Positions 9,008-17,656 of a DNA stretch of 64,000 bases are shown in pieces. The DNA is taken from assembly GCF_013364235.1 (NCBI RefSeq), contig NZ_CP054919.1, positions 5,364,267 through 5,428,266 of the forward strand. The letters are read 5' to 3'. The stretch comes from Kitasatospora sp. NA04385 (GTDB taxonomy: Bacteria; Actinomycetota; Actinomycetes; Streptomycetales; Streptomycetaceae). The notes under the pieces were generated by a model. That model searched no databases, was not told the DNA's origin, and saw only the letters and a program-made list of their open reading frames with translations. The translations under genes and the position numbers were made by a program. The first letter of the stretch is position 1. The number at the start of each line of letters is the position of its first letter.

Positions 9008-9489
9008 AGAACACGCCGACCGGCTACACCGTGGTCATCGGGGGCATCACCGAACCGACCTCGTTCCCCGCCCTGGCCCCGGCCCTGGCCTCGCTCTGGT
9101 GGACGCTGAACACGCTGCCGCTCGGCTGGACGCAGTTCGAGGCCTACCGCTACTTCTTCGGCCCGGGCGCGGTCGAGCGCACCGAGGCGTTCCTGGCCCG
9201 GGACGGGCGGCTCCAGCTCGGCTTCGCGCTGCTCGGCCGGACCAGGCTGATCACCGTCGTCCCCGGGGAGCACGGCACGCCCCAGTCGGTGCCCGCGCCG
9301 CTCAGACTGGTCGACTCGCCGGAGGTCGCCGCGCTGCGGCTGGACGGCGGGCGTCACGCGGCGTCACCGGGCGGCGGGCCCGGCGGCGGGGGCGGATTCG
9401 GGCCCGGTGGTGGGGTCGGCGGCGGGGCCGGTGGTGGGATCGGCGGGAGGTTCAGCCGGCTTCCGGGTCAGGGAAGGTCTGCAGGGTGA
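9004..9489 (+). CDS. Hypothetical protein of the GntR cassette
   Basis: 161-aa predicted protein of unknown function. Residues 1-118 look like a folded domain with a hydrophobic, Trp-rich middle (SLWWTLNTLPLGW) that could be buried or membrane-associated. From about residue 119 the sequence is almost pure Gly with Pro and Arg, and its end overlaps the convergent small gene on the minus strand by 38 bases, so the natural stop may be earlier or the tail may be unstructured. GTG at 9004 overlaps the stop of the preceding gene by 4 bases. Confidence 0.65.
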   Translation: MKNTPTGYTVVIGGITEPTSFPALAPALASLWWTLNTLPLGWTQFEAYRYFFGPGAVERTEAFLARDGRLQLGFALLGRTRLITVVPGEHGTPQSVPAPLRLVDSPEVAALRLDGGRHAASPGGGPGGGGGFGPGGGVGGGAGGGIGGRFSRLPGQGRSAG

Positions 9490-9673
9490 GGAAGACCACC
9501 CGGCGCTCGGCGCCCTCGCCCGCGGTGCGGATGCGCACCCGCTGGCCGGCCCGGAGCAGGCGCAGACCGCCCGCGTCGAAGGCGGGCGCGTCGAAGGGGA
9601 CGGGGGTGCCGTCGTCGAGCAGGACCGAGCCGGAGCGGGTCGTGGGGTCGTAGCTGAACGCGGTGGCCTGCAT
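9452..9673 (-). CDS. Small conserved protein with cold-shock-like pattern
   Basis: 73-aa protein. The pattern SGSVLLDDGTPVPFDAPAF followed by LRLLRAGQRVRI resembles the beta-barrel of cold-shock/S1-like OB folds, but the RNP aromatic motifs are not clear, so nucleic-acid binding is only a possibility. I place the start at ATG 9673 because TATGCT lies 7 bases upstream (complement 9681-9686), fitting a leaderless transcript. The upstream cofC frame runs into it without a stop, so a fused product is the alternative. Confidence 0.65.
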   Translation of the reverse strand: MQATAFSYDPTTRSGSVLLDDGTPVPFDAPAFDAGGLRLLRAGQRVRIRTAGEGAERRVVFLTLQTFPDPEAG

Positions 9674-10376
9674 GGGAGCCAGCATAGGGCTTCGGAGCAG
9701 GGCGGCGGTGGCCGGGCCGAGCCCGAGCAGGTGGGCGGCGGCCAGGTCCGCGGGGGTGTCGACGTCGCGGCGGACGGAGGGCGCGTCGGGGAGCAGCAGT
9801 TCGGTCGCGCCGCCGGCCAGGTGGGCGTCCCGGGAGCCGGGGCCGAACGCGGGGCGCAGCGGTGCGCGGGGCGGCCCGGCGAGCAGCACGGTGCCGGTGC
9901 CGGGGGCGTCGGCCAGGAAGGCCCGCCCCCGGGCGGGCACCGCGGCCAGCACCCGGTCGAGTTCCGCGGGCCGCAGCGCGGGCAGGTCCGCGGAGAGGGT
10001 GGTGACGGAGGAGCGGGGGAAGCGGTGGTGCGCGGTGGCGGCGCCGTGCGCGAGCGCGGGGTTGAGGCCGCCCGGCTCGTCGTCCAGCACCTCGGCCCCA
10101 GCGCGCGCAGCGCCCGGCGGCGCGCGCGTCCCGGGTGACCACCAGGACGCGTCCGACCGCGGGGCAGGCCAGCGCGGCGGCGACGGTGTCGAGCGCGAAC
10201 GCGAGGGCCAGTCGCGGCCGCAGCGGGCCGAGCGCGGCCAGCCGGCTCTTCGCCCCGGCGAGCGGCTTGACCGGGACGACCACCGACCAGCCGGTCCGCG
10301 GTCGGGCCCGCTCCGGGCGGGGTCGCCCCGGGGCGGTCGGGCCGACCGCGGCGGGGCGTACGGTGTCCTCTGTCAT
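9674..10376 (-). CDS. cofC: 2-phospho-L-lactate guanylyltransferase CofC, frame-disrupted
   Basis: CofC transfers a nucleotide to phospholactate (or phosphoenolpyruvate) in coenzyme F420 synthesis. The N-terminal frame gives WSVVVPVKPLAGAKSRL and LVVTRDARAA; the rest, from VLDDEPGGLNPALAHGA through SADLPALRP and the DVDTPADL segment, lies in another frame. The best repair adds one base near 10116 and one near 10097, giving DARAA-RALRALG-AEVLDDE. No stop separates the C terminus from the next small protein. Start is uncertain (ATG 10376 or 10385). Either a real pseudogene or, more likely, two missing bases in GC runs. Confidence 0.75.
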
Positions 10377-10420
10377 CGGCGCCATTGTGGCGTCGGCCGG
10401 GGAGCCCTGGCCAGCGTGTC

Positions 10421-10442
10421 CCGGCCGCCCCGGGGCGGCCGG
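10421..10442. repeat. Perfect 22-bp palindrome upstream of the acyltransferase gene
   Basis: CCGGCCGCCCC followed directly by its complement, without a loop, in the 220-base gap between the divergent cofC and the acyltransferase gene. It could be an operator or a cruciform-prone site. Nothing else stands out in the gap except AGGAGGAGCT just before the 10597 start. Confidence 0.4.
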
Positions 10443-10596
10443 CGGGGGACGGGTCGGGCGGTGGCGGTGATGGCTGCTCGACACAGGCTCGGCTCCCGGG
10501 CGAGACTGGTCGGCGCCCCGGAGCCGCTGGCCGGCCCCCGGCGAGGAGAGACCGCGGCGCAGTTACGGGGCGCCGCACGGATGAGGAGGAGCTGGG

Positions 10597-11397
10597 GTGG
10601 CCCGCCGCTCTAACGCCAGGTTCGGAAACGCCGACTACGGGATCTGGTACCGCTTCGCGGCGGTGCTCGTGAAGCCGGTGACCAACGCCCTGGCAAAGGC
10701 GGAGTGGCGCGGCTGGGAGCACCTGCCCGAGAAGACCGGGTTCATCGCCGCGGTGAACCACAACTCGGTGATCGACCCGGTGTTCTACGCGCACTGGCAG
10801 TACAACTCGGGCCGCCCGCCGCGGATCCTCGCCAAGTCCTCGCTGTTCTCGGTGCCGTTCATCGGCTTCATGCTGCGCAAGACCGGCCAGATCCCGGTGT
10901 TCCGGGAGTCCACCGACGCCGCCGAGGCGTTCCGGGCCGCGATCGACGCGGTCAACGGCGGCCAGTGCGTGCAGTTCTACCCGGAGGGCACCCTCACCCG
11001 GGACCCGGACCTGTGGCCGATGACCGGCAAGAGCGGCGCGGCCCGGGTCGCGCTGATGACCGGCGCGCCGGTGATCCCGGTGGCGCACTGGGGCGCGCAC
11101 GAGATCATCCCGCCGTACGGGAAGGGCCGGGGCAAGTACCGCCCGTTCCCGCGGCACCGGGTCGTGGTGGCGGCCGGCCCCGCGGTCGACCTGAGCAAGT
11201 ACCAGGGGCAGGAGATCACCGCCCAGGTGCTCAAGGAGGCCACCGACGACATCATGGCCGCGATCACCGCCGTGCTGGAGGGCATCCGCGGCGAGCAGGC
11301 CCCGAAGGAGCGCTACGACATGCGCAGGGCGGCCCGGGAGCGGGCCGCGGCCGCCCAGGCCAAGCGCGAGCGCGCCGCCGAGGAGGGCGGCCGGTGA
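10597..11397 (+). CDS. 1-acyl-sn-glycerol-3-phosphate acyltransferase family protein
   Basis: 266-aa PlsC-type acyltransferase, expected to add an acyl chain to lysophosphatidic acid at the membrane. Block I is NHNSVIDP (H-x4-D, about residues 52-57), and block III is FYPEGTLTRDP. The C-terminal 35 residues are strongly charged and helical. GTG at 10597 has AGGAGGAGCT upstream. It overlaps gpsA by 4 bases, so the gene for making glycerol-3-phosphate and the gene for acylating its derivative are coupled in one phospholipid operon. Confidence 0.92.
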   Translation: MARRSNARFGNADYGIWYRFAAVLVKPVTNALAKAEWRGWEHLPEKTGFIAAVNHNSVIDPVFYAHWQYNSGRPPRILAKSSLFSVPFIGFMLRKTGQIPVFRESTDAAEAFRAAIDAVNGGQCVQFYPEGTLTRDPDLWPMTGKSGAARVALMTGAPVIPVAHWGAHEIIPPYGKGRGKYRPFPRHRVVVAAGPAVDLSKYQGQEITAQVLKEATDDIMAAITAVLEGIRGEQAPKERYDMRRAARERAAAAQAKRERAAEEGGR

Positions 11398-12395
11398 CCC
11401 GCTGCGCGGTGATGGGGACGGGCTCCTGGGGCACCGTCTTCGCGATGATCCTGGCCGACGCCGGCTGCGAGGTGACGCTCTGGGGCCGCCGGCAGGAGCT
11501 GGTCGACGCGATCGACCGGGACCACGTCAACCGGGACTACCTGCCGGAGCTGGTGCTGCCCGCGGGCATCCGGGCCACCACGGACGCCGCCGAGGCGCTG
11601 GCCGGCGCGGACTTCGCGGTGCTCTCGGTGCCGTCCCAGACGCTGCGCGACAACCTGGCGCTGTGGGCGCCGCTGATCGAGCCGCAGACGGCGCTGGTGA
11701 GCCTGATGAAGGGCGTCGAGCTGGGCACCGTGAAGCGGATGAGCGAGGTGGTCGCGGAGGTCGCCGGGGTCGGCCCGGAGCGGGTCGTGGTGGTCTCGGG
11801 GCCGAACCTGGCCGGCGAGATCGCCAACCGGCAGCCCGCCGCGACCGTGGTGGCGTGCACCGACGAGGAGGTCGCCAAGCGCTTCCAGAAGGCCTGCCAC
11901 ACCCCGTACTTCCGCCCGTACACCAACACCGACGTGGTGGGCTGCGAGCTGGGCGGCGCGGTGAAGAACGTGATCGGCCTGGCGGTCGGCATGGCCAACG
12001 GCATGGGGCTGGGCGACAACACCAAGGCCACGCTGATCACCCGCGGGCTGGCCGAGACCACCCGGTTGGGCCTGGCGCTGGGCGCGGACCCGCACACCTT
12101 CGCCGGGCTGGCCGGCATGGGGGACCTGGTGGCGACCTGCTCCTCGCCGCTGTCCCGGAACAACACCTTCGGCACCAACCTGGGCCGCGGCATGACGCTG
12201 GCCGAGACCATCGCCGCCACCAGCCAGACCGCGGAGGGCGTGAAGTCCTGCGAGTCGGTGCTCGACCTGGCCCGGCGCAACGGGGTGGACATGCCGATCG
12301 TGGAGGCCGTGGTGGACGTGGTGCACAAGGGGCGGCCGACCCAGGAGGTGCTGAAGGGACTGATGTCCCGTTCGGCCAAGCCTGAGCGCCGGTGA
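11394..12395 (+). CDS. gpsA: Glycerol-3-phosphate dehydrogenase [NAD(P)+]
   Basis: 333-aa cytosolic enzyme reducing dihydroxyacetone phosphate to glycerol-3-phosphate for phospholipids. The Rossmann motif GTGSWGTVFA begins at residue 8. SGPNLAGEIA and GGAVKNVIGLAVGM, which holds a catalytic lysine, are in place, as is the C-terminal helical domain. GTG at 11394 overlaps the acyltransferase stop as GTGA, and GGAGGGCGG inside that gene serves as ribosome binding site. Length is normal. Confidence 0.97.
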   Translation: MTRCAVMGTGSWGTVFAMILADAGCEVTLWGRRQELVDAIDRDHVNRDYLPELVLPAGIRATTDAAEALAGADFAVLSVPSQTLRDNLALWAPLIEPQTALVSLMKGVELGTVKRMSEVVAEVAGVGPERVVVVSGPNLAGEIANRQPAATVVACTDEEVAKRFQKACHTPYFRPYTNTDVVGCELGGAVKNVIGLAVGMANGMGLGDNTKATLITRGLAETTRLGLALGADPHTFAGLAGMGDLVATCSSPLSRNNTFGTNLGRGMTLAETIAATSQTAEGVKSCESVLDLARRNGVDMPIVEAVVDVVHKGRPTQEVLKGLMSRSAKPERR

Positions 12396-12425
12396 CCGGA
12401 ATCGGACGGTAGTCTCAACGCCGAT

Positions 12426-13568
12426 ATGAGCATCGAACACACCACCCCGAACCAGGCGGCCAAGCCGCGCGTCGCGATCGTCTTCGGCGGCCGCAGCTCC
12501 GAGCACGGCGTGTCCGTGGTCACCGCCGCCAGCGTGCTGCGCTCGATCGATCGCAGCAAGTACGAGGTGCTGCCGATCGGCATCACCCACGAGGGCCGCT
12601 GGGCCCTGGTCGGCGACGAACCGGCCCGGATGGCCATCACCGACGGCCGGATGCCGGACGTCGACCAGGTGGCCGAGTCGACCGAGGGCCAGGTGGCGCT
12701 GCCGCTCGCCCCCGGCAGCCGGGACGTGGTGTGGAGCGAGCCCGGTGCCGCGCCGAAGGTGCTCGGCGAGGTCGACGTGGTGCTGCCGCTGCTGCACGGC
12801 CCGTGGGGCGAGGACGGCACCCTGCAGGGCCTGCTGGAGCTCTCCGGCGTGCCCTACGTGGGCTCCGGCGTGCTGGCCTCCGCGGTCGGCATGGACAAGG
12901 AGTTCACCAAGCGGATCATCGAGTCGCTCGGCCTGTACGCGGGCGAGTACACGGTGCTCAAGCCGCGCGAGTGGGAGTCCGAGGCCGGCCGCGCCGCCGC
13001 CCGCGAGCGGATCGCCGCGCTCGGCCTGCCGCTGTTCGTCAAGCCCTGCCGGGCCGGCTCCTCGATCGGCATCACCAAGGTCAAGGACCTCGCCGACCTG
13101 GACGCCGCGGTCGAGGAGGCCCGCCGCCACGACCCCAAGGTCATCGTGGAGAAGGGCGTCGAGGGCCGCGAGATCGAGTGCGGCGTGCTGGAGTTCGAGG
13201 ACGGCCCGCGCGCCTCCGTCCCCGCCGAGGTGCTGGTCGACGGGGAGTTCGAGTTCTACGACTTCGAGGCCAAGTACATCGACTCCTCCGAGGTCCGCAT
13301 CCCCGCCGACCTCACCGGCGCCGAGCAGGCCGAGATCCGCCGGCAGGCCGTCGAGGTGTTCGAGGGCCTCGGCTGCGAGGGCCTGGCCCGGGTCGACTTC
13401 TTCCTGCTGGCCGACGGCCGGTGGATGGTCAACGAGGTCAACACCATGCCCGGCTTCACCCCGATCTCGGCCTACCCCAAGATGTGGGAGGCCACCGGCG
13501 TGCCCTACGCCGAGCTGATCGACCGCCTGCTGGCCGCCGCGCTGCGCCGCTCCACCGGCCTGCGGTAG
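12426..13568 (+). CDS. ddlA: D-alanine--D-alanine ligase
   Basis: 380-aa ATP-grasp ligase that joins two D-alanines for peptidoglycan. Motifs: FGGRSSEHGVSVVTA near the start, KPCRAGSSIG for ATP, and NEVNTMPGFTPIS with the metal-binding Glu/Asn near residue 340. ATG at 12426 lacks a ribosome binding site, while TAGTCT lies 10 bases upstream, so the message may have almost no leader. It ends 3 bases from the convergent DUF3515 gene. Confidence 0.97.
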   Translation: MSIEHTTPNQAAKPRVAIVFGGRSSEHGVSVVTAASVLRSIDRSKYEVLPIGITHEGRWALVGDEPARMAITDGRMPDVDQVAESTEGQVALPLAPGSRDVVWSEPGAAPKVLGEVDVVLPLLHGPWGEDGTLQGLLELSGVPYVGSGVLASAVGMDKEFTKRIIESLGLYAGEYTVLKPREWESEAGRAAARERIAALGLPLFVKPCRAGSSIGITKVKDLADLDAAVEEARRHDPKVIVEKGVEGREIECGVLEFEDGPRASVPAEVLVDGEFEFYDFEAKYIDSSEVRIPADLTGAEQAEIRRQAVEVFEGLGCEGLARVDFFLLADGRWMVNEVNTMPGFTPISAYPKMWEATGVPYAELIDRLLAAALRRSTGLR

Positions 13569-13571
13569 GCC

Positions 13572-14108
13572 TCAGGAGCCGTCCAGGCAGCCCGAGTCGG
13601 CCTTCCCGTCGATGGTCGGGACGGTCGACCGGACGGCGTCGGCGAGGGAGGCCAGCGGGTCCGCGTAGTTGCCGTACGCGCCCTTCGGGACGTGCAGCAC
13701 CACGTACGCCTTGCGCAGCCCGGTGGCGAAGCGGTAGCCGCCGTCGCCGTCCTCGCCCACGCCCCAGCTGACCTCGTTGACGCACGGGCCCAGGCGGGTG
13801 CCGTCGTCCAGGAAGTCCGGCCGTTCCCCGCCGCAGGTCAGCACGGTGCGCGGGGAGGACGCCCAGGCGGCGGTGTACGGGGAGGCCGGGGCCGGGTCCT
13901 TGCGGGCGCGGCCCAGGACGTCGGCGGGCAGCGCGGCGTCCAGCGCCGCGCAGTACTTCGCGGTCTCGGCGTCCGGCACCGGTGGGGTGACGTCGGGCTC
14001 GCCGCTCCAGGCGGCGACCAGCCCCGCCGTGAGGGCCAGCAGCACGGCGGGCGGAGCCAGCCAGCGCACCGGGGCGGGCAGGCGGTTCAACGACCGGGAG
14101 AGGGACAC
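13572..14108 (-). CDS. DUF3515 family membrane-anchored protein
   Basis: 178-aa protein. A hydrophobic segment at about residues 14-34 (WLAPPAVLLALTAGLVAAW) gives a signal anchor, with the rest outside the membrane. The extracellular part has paired cysteines (KYCAAL, LTCGGE, GPCVNE, SGCLDG) that probably form disulfides. Matches the actinobacterial DUF3515 family found next to ddlA and thiL; function unknown. GTG start at 14108. It lies 19 bases behind the AsnC-domain gene on the same strand, so the two may share a transcript. Confidence 0.85.
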   Translation of the reverse strand: MSLSRSLNRLPAPVRWLAPPAVLLALTAGLVAAWSGEPDVTPPVPDAETAKYCAALDAALPADVLGRARKDPAPASPYTAAWASSPRTVLTCGGERPDFLDDGTRLGPCVNEVSWGVGEDGDGGYRFATGLRKAYVVLHVPKGAYGNYADPLASLADAVRSTVPTIDGKADSGCLDGS

Positions 14109-14127
14109 CCCCCGATGGTAGGCACCC

Positions 14128-14361
14128 TTACAGCCGCACCACCGGACAGGTCAGGGTCCGGGTGATGCCCTCCACCTGCTGGACGTTGGCCACCACCAGG
14201 CGGCCCAGTTCGTCGATCGACTCCGCCTCGGCCCGGACGATCACGTCGTAGGGGCCCGTCACGTCCTCGGCGGTGATCACCCCGGCGATCTTGGCGATGG
14301 ACTCGGCCACCGAGGTGGCCTTGCCCACCTCGGTCTGGATCAGGATGTACGCCTGCACCAC
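14128..14361 (-). CDS. Stand-alone AsnC/Lrp ligand-binding domain protein
   Basis: 77-aa protein consisting only of the RAM domain that lets Lrp/AsnC regulators bind amino acids and assemble; the helix-turn-helix is absent. The pattern VQAYILIQTEVGKA ... VTGPYDVIVRAEA ... VEGITRTLTCPVVRL fits the short actinobacterial class. Such proteins may sense amino acids or modify full-length Lrp oligomers. GTG at 14361 follows GGAGG by 6 bases. A possible -10, TAGCGT, lies at complement 14417-14422. Confidence 0.88.
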   Translation of the reverse strand: MVQAYILIQTEVGKATSVAESIAKIAGVITAEDVTGPYDVIVRAEAESIDELGRLVVANVQQVEGITRTLTCPVVRL

Positions 14362-14560
14362 GGTGGACCTCCGGGCGGCTGGGTGGGGGAGTGGCGACCG
14401 TCACAGTCTGATCACCACGCTACCGCGCGGGGGCACGGACGCGGGAGACCCCGGAGGGCCCGGAAGGCGTACGCTGCGGGCGCGGGGGACGGGGGTCCCC
14501 GGCGACACGGGGCGCACACTCACCAATCGGACAGACACGGGGAACGCGGAGGACGGGCTG

Positions 14561-15529
14561 ATGCAGGGGACCGTGGGCGAACTCGGCGAGTTCGGGCTCA
14601 TCCGGGAGCTGACCGCGCGGCTGCCGATGACCCCGGCGGTGGAGCTCGGGCCCGGTGACGACGCGGCCGTGGTCAAGGCGCCCGACGGGCGGGTGGTGGC
14701 CACCACCGACGTGCTCATCGAGGGCCGGCACTTCCGCCGCGACTGGTCCACCGCGTACGACGTCGGCCGCAAGTCCGCCGCGCAGAACCTGGCCGACATC
14801 GCCGCGATGGGCGCCGTCCCGACCGCCCTGCTGCTCGGCCTGGTCACCCCCGCCGACCTGCCCACCACCTGGGCCACCGAGCTGATGGACGGGCTGCGCG
14901 ACGAGTGCCAGGTGGCCGGCGCCACCGTGGTCGGCGGCGACGTGGTGCGCGGCGACACCATCACGCTGGCCATCACCGCGCTCGGCGACCTCCAGGGCCG
15001 GCGCCCGGTGGTGCGCTCCGGCGCGCAGGTCGGGGACGTGGTCGCGGTGACCGGCTGGCTCGGCTGGTCCGCCGCCGGGCTGACCGTCCTGCAGCGCGGC
15101 TTCCGCTCCCCGCGGGCCTTCGTCGAGGCGCACCGCCGCCCCGAACCGCCGTACCACGCGGGCCCCGCCGCCAGCGAGCTCGGCGCCACCGCCATGGTCG
15201 ACGTCTCCGACGGCCTGGTCGCCGACCTCGGCCACGTCGCCCGGGCCAGCGACGTCGACATCGACCTGCGCGCCGCCGACTTCGACGTCCCCGCGCAGAT
15301 GGCCGACATCGGGCAGGCCGTCGGCGTCGACCCGCTGGTGTGGGTGCTGTCCGGCGGCGAGGACCACGCCATCGTCGCGACCTTCCCCAAGTCGGCCGCG
15401 CTGCCCGCCCGTTGGCGGGTCATCGGCGAGGTCGTGCGGACCGCCCGCCCCGGCCGCGGCGGCACCGTCACCGTCGACGGCGCCCCCTGGGACCGCACCG
15501 CGGGCTGGGACCACTTCGCCGAGCAGTAG
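14561..15529 (+). CDS. thiL: Thiamine-monophosphate kinase
   Basis: 322-aa PurM-like kinase that phosphorylates thiamine monophosphate to thiamine pyrophosphate. Metal and ATP sites: [30 protein letters not shown] and [12 protein letters not shown] at 14561 has GGAGGA 8 bases upstream; the open frame extends further back without family similarity. A -10-like TACGCT lies at 14470-14475. No thiamine riboswitch is visible upstream. pfkA is inserted between this gene and thiD. Confidence 0.96.
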   Translation: MQGTVGELGEFGLIRELTARLPMTPAVELGPGDDAAVVKAPDGRVVATTDVLIEGRHFRRDWSTAYDVGRKSAAQNLADIAAMGAVPTALLLGLVTPADLPTTWATELMDGLRDECQVAGATVVGGDVVRGDTITLAITALGDLQGRRPVVRSGAQVGDVVAVTGWLGWSAAGLTVLQRGFRSPRAFVEAHRRPEPPYHAGPAASELGATAMVDVSDGLVADLGHVARASDVDIDLRAADFDVPAQMADIGQAVGVDPLVWVLSGGEDHAIVATFPKSAALPARWRVIGEVVRTARPGRGGTVTVDGAPWDRTAGWDHFAEQ

Positions 15530-15581
15530 GCCGGCCCTGGTGGCTGCCGGGCCGTCGGCCCCCGAGCGCGTAGTGTTGCGC

Positions 15582-15600
15582 CTGTCGGGCGGACCGACAG
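15582..15600. promoter_or_regulatory. Inverted repeat upstream of pfkA
   Basis: CTGTCGG (15582-15588) and CCGACAG (15594-15600) flank GCGGA, 64 bases before the pfkA start. Its size and place suit an operator or a leader hairpin. The regulator is unknown. Confidence 0.4.
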
Positions 15601-15663
15601 CGTCGACGGTCCGGTCCACCTACGTACGCGGGGGCGAACCCCCAGGAGCAGGAGCCAGCCACC

Positions 15664-16689
15664 ATGCGAATCGGCGTTCTCACCAGCGGCGGCGACTGCC
15701 CCGGCCTGAACGCGGTCATCCGCTCCATCGTGCACCGCGGCACCGACGTGCACGGCGACGAGATCCTCGGCATCGAGGACGGCTTCCTCGGCCTGATCGA
15801 GGGCCGGGCCCGGCCCGTCTCGCACGAGGACGTCACCGGCCTGCTCACCCTCGGCGGCACCATCCTCGGCTCCGCCCGGGTGCAGCGCGACAAGATCCGC
15901 TGGGCGGTCGAGAACTCGCAGCGGCTCGCCGCGGACATCGGCATCGACGCGCTGATCGCGATCGGCGGCGAGGGCACCCTCACCGCCGCCAAGCTGTTCA
16001 GCGACGCCGGACTGCCCGTCGTCGCCGTCCCCAAGACCATCGACAACGACATCGACGCCACCGACGTCACCTTCGGCTTCGACACCGCCGTGCACGTCGC
16101 CACCGAGGCGATCGACCGGCTCAAGACCACCGCCGAGTCCCACCAGCGGGTGATGGTCGTCGAGTTGATGGGCCGCCACACCGGCTGGATCACCCTCACC
16201 GCGGGCATGGCCGGCGGCGCCCACGGCATCCTCATCCCCGAGAAGCCCTTCGACATCGAGGCCGTGGCCCGGATGATCGAGGAGCGCTTCCAGCGCGGCA
16301 AGAAGTTCGCCATCATCGCCGTCGCCGAGGGCGCCCAGCCGCTGCCCGGCACGCTGCGCTTCGAGCACGGCCAGGTCGACCAGTTCGGCCACCAGACCTT
16401 CGGCGGCATCGGCACCCGGCTCGCCATCGAACTGGAGAACCTGCTCGGCAAGGAGGCCCGGCCGGTCATCCTCGGCCACACCCAGCGCGGCGGCACCCCC
16501 ACCGCGCTCGACCGCGTGCTCGCCACCCGGTTCGGCTGGCACGCCGTCGAGGCCGTCCACAAGGGCGCGTTCGGGCACTTCACCGCGCTGCGCGGCACCG
16601 AGATCCACCTCACCCCGATCGCCGACGCCGTCGTCCAGCTCAAGACCGTCCCGCAGGACCGCTGGACGGAATCCGAGGCCGTGCTCTGA
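15664..16689 (+). CDS. pfkA: 6-phosphofructokinase
   Basis: 341-aa phosphofructokinase that phosphorylates fructose-6-phosphate in glycolysis. [13 protein letters not shown] begins at residue 8, the donor-binding loop is IGGEGTL, the catalytic loop is PKTIDNDI, and MGRHTGW and GHTQRGG bind sugar phosphate. The lysine in PKTIDNDI is typical of the mixed group III that includes PPi-dependent enzymes, whereas Gly in GGEGT fits the ATP-using Streptomyces members; ATP is the better guess. ATG at 15664 has AGGAG upstream. Its site between thiL and thiD is unusual. Confidence 0.95.
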   Translation: MRIGVLTSGGDCPGLNAVIRSIVHRGTDVHGDEILGIEDGFLGLIEGRARPVSHEDVTGLLTLGGTILGSARVQRDKIRWAVENSQRLAADIGIDALIAIGGEGTLTAAKLFSDAGLPVVAVPKTIDNDIDATDVTFGFDTAVHVATEAIDRLKTTAESHQRVMVVELMGRHTGWITLTAGMAGGAHGILIPEKPFDIEAVARMIEERFQRGKKFAIIAVAEGAQPLPGTLRFEHGQVDQFGHQTFGGIGTRLAIELENLLGKEARPVILGHTQRGGTPTALDRVLATRFGWHAVEAVHKGAFGHFTALRGTEIHLTPIADAVVQLKTVPQDRWTESEAVL

Positions 16690-16706
16690 GCCGCCCCGCG
16701 GGTCGG

Positions 16707-16712
16707 TAGGTT
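16707..16712 (+). promoter_or_regulatory. Candidate leaderless promoter of thiD
   Basis: TAGGTT ends 7 bases before the ATG at 16720, the spacing that puts the transcript start on the start codon. No strong -35 is visible. Confidence 0.4.
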
Positions 16713-16719
16713 GGGGCGC

Positions 16720-17526
16720 ATGAGCACCGAAACCGCCGCCCCGCCCCGAGTCCTCACCGTCGCCGGCTCCGACAGCGGCGGCGGTGCGGGCATCCAGGCC
16801 GACCTCAAGACCATGCTCGCCCTCGGCGTCCACGGCATGAGCGTCATCACCGCCGTCACCGCGCAGAACTCGCTCGGCGTCCAGGGCTACTGGGAACTGC
16901 CCGCCGAAGCCGTCCGGGCCCAGTACCGCAGCGTCGTCGACGACATCGGCGTCCAGGCCGTCAAGACCGGCATGCTCGCCTCGGTCGAACTCGTCGAGAC
17001 CGTCTCCGCGCTGCTCGCCGACGCCCCCGCCCCCGTCGTGGTCGACCCGGTCGGCGTCTCCAAGCACGGCGACGCGCTGCTCGCCGCGAACGCCGTCGAC
17101 ACCCTGCGGACCCGGCTGCTGCCGGTCGCCACCCTGGCCACCCCCAACCTGCACGAGGTGACCCAGCTCACCGGGCGCACCGTCACCGGCGAGGCGGACA
17201 TGCTCGACGCCGCGAAGGCGCTGCGCGACCTCGGGCCCGGCTGGGCCCTGGTCAAGGGCGGCCACCTGGCGGGCGAGGCCGCCGACCTGCTGCTCGGCCC
17301 CGACGGCGAGACCCACTGGTACCGGGCCCCGCGCCACGACAACCGCCACACCCACGGCACCGGCTGCACCCTCGCCAGCGCGATCGCCGCCCGGCTCGCC
17401 CTCGGCGACCCGGTACCGACGGCCGTCGCGCACGCCAAGGCGTACGTCACCGGCGCGATCGCGCACGGCTTCGCGCTCGGCGCCGGCATCGGACCGGTGG
17501 ACCACTTCTGGCAGGCCCGGAGCTAG
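16720..17526 (+). CDS. thiD: Hydroxymethylpyrimidine/phosphomethylpyrimidine kinase
   Basis: 268-aa ribokinase-fold kinase that phosphorylates HMP and HMP-phosphate to build the pyrimidine half of thiamine. N-terminal [18 protein letters not shown] and C-terminal [13 protein letters not shown] (anion hole and catalytic region) are intact. ATG at 16720 is preferred over an in-frame TTG at 16711, because TAGGTT lies 7 bases before the ATG. The gene ends at a pair of hairpins. Confidence 0.95.
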   Translation: MSTETAAPPRVLTVAGSDSGGGAGIQADLKTMLALGVHGMSVITAVTAQNSLGVQGYWELPAEAVRAQYRSVVDDIGVQAVKTGMLASVELVETVSALLADAPAPVVVDPVGVSKHGDALLAANAVDTLRTRLLPVATLATPNLHEVTQLTGRTVTGEADMLDAAKALRDLGPGWALVKGGHLAGEAADLLLGPDGETHWYRAPRHDNRHTHGTGCTLASAIAARLALGDPVPTAVAHAKAYVTGAIAHGFALGAGIGPVDHFWQARS

Positions 17527-17536
17527 CAGCCCCGCC

Positions 17537-17568
17537 GGGGGCTCGGACTCGCCGTCCTCCGAGCCCCC
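17537..17568 (+). terminator. Terminator of thiD
   Basis: GGGGGCTCGGA (17537-17547) pairs perfectly with TCCGAGCCCCC (17558-17568), 10 bases after the thiD stop. Confidence 0.75.
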
Positions 17569-17580
17569 GAATGCGAAAAG

Positions 17581-17624
17581 CCGAAAGCCGACCACGGTCC
17601 CCGGAGGGTGTGGTCGGCTTTCGG
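17581..17624. terminator. Bidirectional terminator between thiD and rpmB
   Basis: A perfect 15-bp inverted repeat (17581-17595 with 17610-17624, AAAG/CTTT inside the arms), 32 bases beyond the convergent rpmB stop, placed to stop transcripts from both sides. Confidence 0.8.
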
Positions 17625-17656
17625 GAAAGCAGGTGACCGGGTTACCGGTCTGCGCG

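Noticed and set aside
14128-14361. Truncated Lrp regulator
   Set aside because: The gene has its own GTG and ribosome binding site, and the domain-only form is a recognised class, so it is not a fragment.
14362-14560. Possible thiamine riboswitch before thiL
   Set aside because: The conserved THI-box words are absent.
14401-17595. Minus-strand frame of more than 1000 codons over thiL, pfkA and thiD
   Set aside because: No family similarity, and the codon pattern belongs to the plus-strand genes; a GC shadow.
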